Shown here: piece after piece, positions 41,901 to 50,900 of the stretch
How the letters are laid out: every line of letters begins with the position of its first letter
How positions within the stretch are numbered: position 1 is the stretch's first letter
Assembly: GCA_022494885.1 (NCBI GenBank)
Contig: JAGVSM010001000.1
Span: 1 to 64,000, forward strand
Direction: 5' to 3'
DNA: 64,000 bases
From: Micrasema longulum
Taxonomy: Eukaryota > Arthropoda > Insecta > Trichoptera > Brachycentridae
Made by a program: the position numbers and the translations under genes
The notes under the pieces: generated by a model
What the model saw: only the letters and a program-made list of their open reading frames with translations
Database searches by the model: none
Told to the model about the DNA's origin: nothing

Positions 41901-44900
41901 TAGGTTGAGACAACAATTTACACATTTTTTTATTTACCATTTTGGGCAAACGCGGCGGCGCGCGGCTCGGCGTCTTTTGACAGATCGAATGAGTTCCGAA
42001 ATTTTTTCAACGTAAAACCAGGGTTATGAAAAACTTAAAAAACGTTAACTGGGGGAATATTTTAATGAGAATGTTAAGAAAAAAATGTGATCTTAACATT
42101 TTGGCATAAAAAGCGGAAAAATCGTAAAATTGAGGAACGTAAAAACGAGGTTTTACTGTAGTTGTAAAATTGAAATCAAAGTAAAATAGTTATTTTGAAA
42201 GTTTGTGGTAAGTAATAATATTAAAAATGAAGAAAAAAACTTAGTAAAGGTAATTAAAAGGTAAAAATTAAAATATAAAAAAACATGCTCAGATACAAAA
42301 AAAAACATTTTCAAAAAGGAAAAACATATACAAAGCCCTCCATATAAACATATATGTAGGACTTTGCCTTTCCCCCAATTAACGTTTTTTACGTTTACCA
42401 TAACCCCGGTTTTACGTTGAAAATTGTTCGGAACTCAATCTCAATCAATCTGTCAAAAGACACCGAGACGCGCGCCGCCGCGTTTGCCCAAAATGGTAAA
42501 TAAAATCATGGAAAATAAAAAAAATGTGTAAATTGTTGTCTCAAACTTAATTCAAAGTAGGTTCAGTGTGATTCTCCATTTTGTTTAAGTGTCCAATATA
42601 TACATGCATGGAGGGCTTTGCCCGACTAGCTCAGTTGGTGTAGTATGAAACTCTTCCTGGGTCTGGCGATGGCCACATGCTCCATTTAGGAGCGAATGTG
42701 AAGAAAGAAAGAAAGAAAAAAAGAAGACGTCGTGTACTCACTCTCCCCCGTGTCTCGCCAGCTGGTCCAGCACCTTGGAGCGGCTGCCGCCGAGGCGCAC
42801 GGCGTGGCGCAGCGGCGCGCCCAGCAGGCTGGCGGCCAGCGCGGTTGCAGGCGCTGCGCGGGTCTGTAGCGCCAATGGCGAGCCTGCGCAGCGCCGCAGC
42901 CCGTCGCGCGCGCCGCCGCTCGCCGGCAGCTCCACGCCCAGGATGCTCAGGCACCCCGCGGGCTCCTGGGGAGAGAGAGAGAGAGATGATGAACCGATAC
43001 ACTGTTCATGGGCTTCCGGCAGCGCGGTGATCGGGATGCTCAGGGGCCCGGCAGGCCAAATACGGGTAGAGTGGAATTCGAACCTCGGACCTCTGATCCG
43101 TGAGTCCGCAACACCAGCCACGGTACCAAAACCAGATATTGTTTGGATTTATATACTATTAAGTCTGTTGTCCAGATGTTTATTGAAATATATGTTTATG
43201 TGTGATGTCACCATGGCTGTTCAACGTGTATATCGATAACTGCATGAAAGAACTGAAAGGCTTAAGAATGGGTGATTTAAATGTCAATTGTCTTTTGTAT
43301 CCTGACAATATTGTGCTTCTTGCTAACAAAGAGGAACTGCAATTCTTGGTAACAAAGGTCTACGATGTATGCAAGGGAAGCGATTTGCTGATGAATGTCG
43401 ATAAATCGAATGTCATGGTTTTTGAAAGAAATGAAAGTTTGACTAAATGTGAAATTACTGTGAATGGGGTTATACTAAAACAGGAAGAGGAATTCGTGTA
43501 TCTGGGAAGTATGTTTTACTAGGGATGGAATGACTGAGAAAGATATTGAAAGGAGGGTGAACGCCGGGAACAGGGTGAACGGTGCACTGAAATCAACCTC
43601 GGCAAATAAATGCTTGTCGCAAGAGGCAAAATTAGCAGTTCACAGAGAAGTCCTGGTCCCGAACCTGATGTATGGGAGTGAAGTAAAAACAAGGAAAAAC
43701 AGGGATGAAAGTAGGCTGAATGCTGTCAAAATGCGATCTCTCAGGCGAAAGTGTGGTAAAACTATGTACAATAGATGCACAAATGTCGAGATCCGTACAT
43801 TATGCAAGGCTGAGATAAGCATTATCAATAAAATCATCAAAAAAAAGATGCTGCGCGTTGGTTTGAACATAAAGAGCGAATGGACAACGAAAGAATGGCT
43901 AATGCAAATGTTGATGGATGCAGAAATAGAGGAAGACCGAGAAAGACATGGCATGACAAAATCCAACAAATACTTGAAGACGGACATGTCAAAAGTCGAA
44001 ATAATCGGCGTGCGTGCATGAGAAGACGTATGAATGTAGAGGAAGCGAGATATGTATGCAAAGACAGTGACATGGCGTTCTATCCTCTCTGCCTACCCTT
44101 ACGGAGAAACAGCGTGATGGTTTGTTGTAATTATTTATAATTTTTGCTATTATTGAATAATGTACGTGCTTCCACTTTCCATTATGTTGTATCCCAACTC
44201 AACACGGGGCTCTTGGCCATATGGAGTAAGGAATGCGTTAAATATTATTTTTGTAATATATATGCATTTGTATAAATAAATAAAAATAAAGAGCCAAACA
44301 TGTTGTCAGAAACTACTCGAAATCCTCACAACCTCGGTTCGTATATTTTATTTAGTTTCAGCTATGGTAATTGGTTGCTTTCGGTAAACAATGCTCTCGA
44401 GGCAGTCAGGGGGACTCAGGTTGGGCAGTTAAGAACTCACCTCCTCTATGGGATACACGAGCTGGATGTCCGCGACCAGCTGCCAGCGCCGCGCCTGCAG
44501 CAGCACGTGCGAGCGGAGGCACAGCTCGCGCAGCGCCGCCTCCGACTTGCGCAGCTCCTTCAACTGCTCGGCCTTGCGCGACAGCGAATGGTACTTCTGC
44601 ATGAGCTCCGTACCTGCTGAAAACCCCAATTAGTTACAGACTATTTCACCAATAAGGAAATATCACATACTATCACATATTCGCTTTCCTATGGAATAAT
44701 TGGATGGGGAGGAGCTTATAACAACCATATTAAACCATCCATATTATGATGTTCACATCAAGAATATTGAATCAGTTCAACATTGATTTTTGAGAAAGAT
44801 AGGCTGGAGGTTGGGCTTATCCAGAGACCAATATACGTATAATGAGTTTGAAACTACCTTAAATATATCTTCTCTTCAAAACCGTCGAAATAAATCCTAC

Positions 44901-47900
44901 CTTCTAGTCCTATTTAAAATTCTCAACTCACTCTTTGATGCGCCTGAACTACTGAGCTCAATGAAATCAAATATCTAACTAGAAACCTCGGACAAAACTT
45001 ACTCTTTCATACCGATAACCATGGTTTTTATTCCCCTATGCCCGGAATTCTTAGGTCTGCCAACAAACATACCAGTCTTGATTTCTTTGGTAACAAGTTG
45101 TCTTCTTTCAAACGATCACTGAATCAAATTCAATTATAAACACCTCTCTCCCGCTTCCACTCTCACAAAGTCTACTATATACCATTAAGTCTTTCTTCTT
45201 TTTTAATAATAATATTCTATGCATAAATATGTCCTTAAAAATGCCTATTGGGCGTATATATAAATAAATAATTAAATTAGAAACTGTTCACAAATTTACC
45301 TTTAAAATAATGCTTATGTACTAAAACACTTAAACGATTTCAAAGTGTCTTTCTTCACAATTCTAAAATAGCTCGGTTATTAAACATTATGTCAACTTTT
45401 GCTAAAAATTATTGTCCTGAAGAAGTTGTTATGATTATCAATGCGGTATTTTTAATTAGAATCTTACCAAAACGATACTAACCAGTGTCTTGGTTCTCTT
45501 CAAACAGTTTGGCCCTCTCCATGCGCAGTTTCCTCAGTCGCGCGAGGGAAGCGTCGCGTTCGTCTTGTAATAACCTCCGTTTGAATCTGCTCACCTCCGC
45601 TACCCGCGTCAGCTGTGAGTGACGCAATCGCTGGGAAGGCGATGGCTGAGACTGAAAATAATTATTTTAAAATTAAATAGCAAATCGGAAGCAGTATACA
45701 TATGCAAATGAAAAAAAAAAGCCTTTTGCAAACAGTAAATTTTGGAGTACCCCAAGGATCTATTTTGGGTCCAATATTATATATTTTATACATTGATGAT
45801 TTGTCACTGTACAATTTCAAGGGAAAAATTATTATGTATGCCGATGACATTGGACTGTTCTATAATAATCAAACAGACGTATTAACAAACAATGACATAA
45901 ACAAAGACCTTGACTAAATGGACAAACACAAACTTACTTACACTTAATGAAAAAAATGCAATTTTGAATCTAGAAAAAAAAGTCATAAAGTAGATGCTTA
46001 CATAAATAATGAACGACCTACAGAAATTGAACATGTTAAATACTTAGGACTAACAATAGACAGACAATTGACATGGACAATTCATATCAACAATTTAATT
46101 AGCAAAGTGGCGACATTATCAAGTCTTTTTTTAAAAATCAAAAAAATTATTCCAAAAACGGAAAAAATTCTAATGTATGAAGCCTATGTAAAAACTAAAA
46201 TATGTTATACGCAACTACTATGGGGAGCAGGATATCAAAATGACATAAACAGACTACAAAGACAACAAAATAAAATATTAAAGTTAGTATATGACCTTTT
46301 CTATTTAACTGCAACTTGAGAACTTTTTAAACAAACTAAGCAATTAAATATAACTGAACTCTTTCAACTAGAATTATTAAAATTTATCCATAAATTAGCC
46401 ACTAATGTAATTGTAGACGAAGAACTAAAACTTGTAAAAAATTGTAGTCAACATGGACATAATACGAGAATATCAGACAAATACCATATTCAACTTTCTA
46501 AAACAAGACAGGGACTGAAATTATACAATAAACTACCAGACAAAACTAAACAGAAGACTCAGACAAACTTTTCAAAAGATGTAAATAATATTATTTTGAA
46601 CAACAGAGTATGAATGAAAAATGTTTATATTTTTTTTTTTTTAAATAAATGTAATAATCCGTAAGGTTTTGTAAATAAATTTTCAAATAAAAAAAAATAT
46701 TTAAAAAATAAGAATATAACCATTTACCGCCTATTTATGTCTACCGGTTTCGAGACGTACCCGTCTCTTCTCGGGACACTCACTACACCAACATGCAAAT
46801 ACAGTAAAACCTCGTTTTTGCATTCCTCAATTTTACGATTTCCCGCTTTTTACGCCGAAATGTTCAGGACCCATTTTTCTTCATACATCCTTGTACAAAT
46901 ATTCCCCCCAATTTACGTTTTTTACATTTTTCATCACACCGGTTTTACGTTTAAAATTTTCGAAATTCATTTGATGTGTCAAAAAAGCCAAATTGATGTC
47001 GTAATAATGATGCCCGCGTGTGCCACGCGAATGAAGAATAAAAACAGGCAAACAACTATAGTCCTTAAAATGTAACATGATTAGAATGACAGTTGTCAGA
47101 AAAAGTGACGACATAACTTTGTAGTAACGTCAAAGGAGTTATTTATATTGACACACGAAAAATCATTCATATCTGGCGTGTTAATTTATTTTTTTAATAC
47201 AATGCTTGACACATAAATCAACATTAACATATAAAATCAGCTTTAAAACTAAAATAAACCTAATTATTAACGACGTTCTTACAAGGTTACATCATTTTGC
47301 AAAAACGTTAGAAATGGGACAAATAGATCAATGTAAATTGATCGAATAAAAAAATAATTAGTTTGATGTTGTTCATGAAAAAGGTATAAATGTCTCATTT
47401 TTTGGTGAACAATTATGTTAGTAGAAAGTTTATATTTGAAGCACTAACTTTGTGGTTATTCATTATAATAAAATAAATAAAACAACTTTGTTTTTAACCA
47501 CTAATTTTTATTTTTCACTGACCGGTTTCAAAGCAAACAAGCTTCTTTGTCAAGGTTTACGTAACTAATGAATTGATTCCTTTTTATTTTATTTCTATCA
47601 TGTTCACTAAATACTACACGTGAATCCAATAAATCAAGTGTTTTTTTTTAATTATGGCGACGTTTTTTGCTTATTTACAGGGTCGGATCGAGAACTTCAG
47701 ACATTTCTAAATTTCCTAAATTCATTACGTAAAGAAAGAAAATTTACTTAAGAAATAGAAAAAGATAAAAAATCAAACTTTCTTTAACAATAAAAAATAA
47801 AAAAATTGATTTCGATATATCCCGTAAACCAACATATACAGACACAATTAATCATAATTCTTCAAATCATACAATTGCCCATTAACATTCCGCATTCCAT

Positions 47901-50900
47901 TCAATGATACATGGGTTAATTAACGTTCCAATAGATGATACTAATTTAAAAAAAGAACTTAATACAATAAAACAGATTGCTAATAATAACGGATATAATG
48001 AGAACTTAATTGATAAAATATTAAATCAAAAACAAAAACGCAAACTTAGAAACAAATATTTATATTCGACTCCAACAGTAAATAAAGCAAACCCACGTAA
48101 ACAACGGAGGCGGATTCTTTTTATAAATGACATTTTTTCAAAACAATTATCAAATTCCCTACCATCAAACATTAAACCGGCTTTCTACACAACTAATAAT
48201 ATAGGAACATTGTTAAAAAAAAATCACAAAGACAAAGTCCATTAATATAATAAATCTGGAATATACCAATTAAATTGTAATGATTGCGATTCAATCTACA
48301 TTGGAAAAACTAAAAGAAACTTTAATATTAGAGTAAAAGAACACTTCAGATGCTTAAATAATAATAATTTTTCTGAATTCGCAAATCATCTGATAGAAAA
48401 TAATCATAACTTCAATAAAGACACTGGATTAAAAGTTCTTCGTGTTGAAAATAAAATATTAAAATTAGACAACTTGGAAATCTTAGAAATTAAAAAAGCG
48501 ATTCATAATAAGAAAACAATAATTAATAACCAAATAAACAATATTTTTTTTAGTCCTCTCCTGTCTTACTTCGAAAATAATGATATCAGATTACCACCCG
48601 TGTAAGGAAAAAGGAAAAAAAACCACTTGATTCATTGGGTCCACGTGTAGTATTTAGTGAACATGATAGAAATAAAATAAAAAGGAATCGATTCATTAGT
48701 TACGTAAACCTTGACAAAGAAGCTTGTTTGCTTTGAAACCGGTCGGTGAAAAATAAAAATTAGTGGTTAAAAACAAAGTTGTTTTATTTATTTTATTACG
48801 CTATAATAGGCTTGTTTTTTCGTTTTTTATATCAATTTTCGGAAACAGAGTTTTATGATTGCATGAAATAACTGATAAAATCGATTTGATCAGTGATCAG
48901 TAACTTCCCATCTCTAATGAAATTAGTTTGACAGCTGTTATTATATATATATATTTTAAGTTAGTTATTAAATACTATAAGGATAAATTATTGTCTTAAC
49001 CTAAATTCAAAGCAGGTGCAGTGTAATAGACCTTTTTGTTTAAGTGTCTTCCTTTAGGGTTAGTCTTAGTTTTCATTTGAACAAAAACGTCATATTGACT
49101 TGTACAAATCATGATGCGCAGTTGACAAACGTTTAGAAACAGTTAAGTTTTAAATTTAATTGCTATATTTAAAACATAACAGAAATAAAACATTTAAGTT
49201 TGTAAGTGAAAATTCTTGATGGAAGTTCATTGTAATTTATTATATAAATAAAACACGAGTGATACTTAATTGTAACGACTGTAAAAATACATGCTACGTA
49301 GGCCAAACGGGTAGAGCCTTTAAAACACGCATAAAAGAGCACACACACAATCATGGTCTAATAATAAAGAAAATTCAAATTATGCCAATCATTTAATAGA
49401 AAATAAACATTCCTTCGAATTAAAAAATAATGTAAAAATAATTCATATTGCACCTAAAGGCCATAAACTTGACAAATTAGAAATTATCGAAATGAATAGA
49501 TTAAAAAATAAACCCGACGTAGAATTACTTAATGAACAGATAACACACGTGCATTCTCCATTACTTTACCCATTGTAATATAATTTTACTAATGACTTTT
49601 TACCCTTTGTTTTTCAGAAATCATTATTTACAAAACCACACTCACGAAGGATGGGACACCAACAATAAAATAAAATACTTAAACTCATTAAAATAGCATT
49701 ATATCAATTCGTTAGTTAACCCAAAGAAAATTTGTTGATAATGATCCTTAAGATAAAAATAACTTTATTTAATTTACTTACACATAACTTTGAATTATCT
49801 ATCCTTACCTCTGTTCTGTGTAAATACATTTAACTTTTTAATAAAGATACCAGTCTCGAAGGTGTCGCGAAGATGTCGCGAAAGCGATGAAACCGGTCAC
49901 TGAATATTCCAAATTTGTGGAATAAAGTATCACTCGTGTTTTATTTATATAATAAATAACAGAAATATTTATAATTATAAAAAAGATGGTTTAAAAAGTT
50001 GTCATAAAAGTGGAAACAATTTTACCGCGATCTATATGACAGTTTTTTCAATGATGCCGCAGATTTAATCGAGTTTTCTTCTTTATAATATAATTATTTA
50101 CTTACCTTAAATTCTAAAAGCTTATTGAGGGGGAGCGTAAACCGGCGGTCGCTCGGTTTATTCGGATCCACGGTCTGTTTTTTATCATTTGCAAATTTAT
50201 CTTTGTCCGGTGGTAGTGATTTGGAATCGGCCATTCCATCCGCCTTCGACAGATCAGTTTTACTCTCGGAAAACAGCTTCCCGAGATCCTTACTCCGGGA
50301 AGAATGCCGGTTCTTAGCCGTGAAGAAAGAGAACTCTCTGGAAGACATGCTCAGCTTCTCCGACCTAGAAAAGTCTTCATCGTCGACGAGCGAGCAATGG
50401 GGGGAGAGATTTTCGCAATTTTCCATGGCGGATTTCTGGTATATGCGCTCTTTGATGTCTTGCACCAACTGCGACCGTTTCTTGATCGAATACTGTAAGA
50501 GATGGAGCTTCTGCAGTTTGTCTGCTGTGTAACTCGGACGGATTTCGGATTTGAGAAATTTTAAAGATGAATATCGACACTTTTGAACGGGATCTGATTT
50601 CGTGTGTTCGAAAATTTCGGCCGTCTCGCTCTCTTCGATGTCCATTCTTATCAGATCCCTACTTGAAGAGCTGAGAGAACCGCCAGATTTCAGCACGCTA
50701 GAACTCTCGTCGCTAGCCAAATACTCCCGTATTTCGATATCGGTATCGCTCTTAGGGGAGTGTTCGTAGATTGAGTTACTGTAGGATTCGCTGCGCTTTC
50801 GTTCCCGCCTCGAATCCTGAATATTTCTTGCATAGCTGTCGTGTCGATTGGACACATTGATGGACGGGGTTTTCGCGCTGGCGAAGTTTTGTCTGAAACA

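Larger units (their letters stand above)
46802..50065 (-). mobile_element. Tigger-like element with nested insertions
   Basis: The end CAGTAAAACCTCG at 46802 is preceded by TA and reads in reverse relative to 40953-42158. Its sequence continues to about 47055, resumes at 48970-49235 (AACCTAAATTCAAAGCAGGT) and again at 49958-50065 (AAGTTGTCATAAAAGTGG). The gaps are a 536-bp-family MITE (47056-48965) and a second Penelope-like element (49238-49958). The far end is truncated 40 bases from the UVRAG exon A donor. Confidence 0.7.

Noticed and set aside
42677..43239. Long overlapping ORFs on the plus strand (up to 154 codons)
   Set aside because: They lie opposite the GC-rich UVRAG exon D and the neighbouring SINE; composition is of the kind that suppresses stop codons. 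No motif, and the minus strand has the splice-supported exon.
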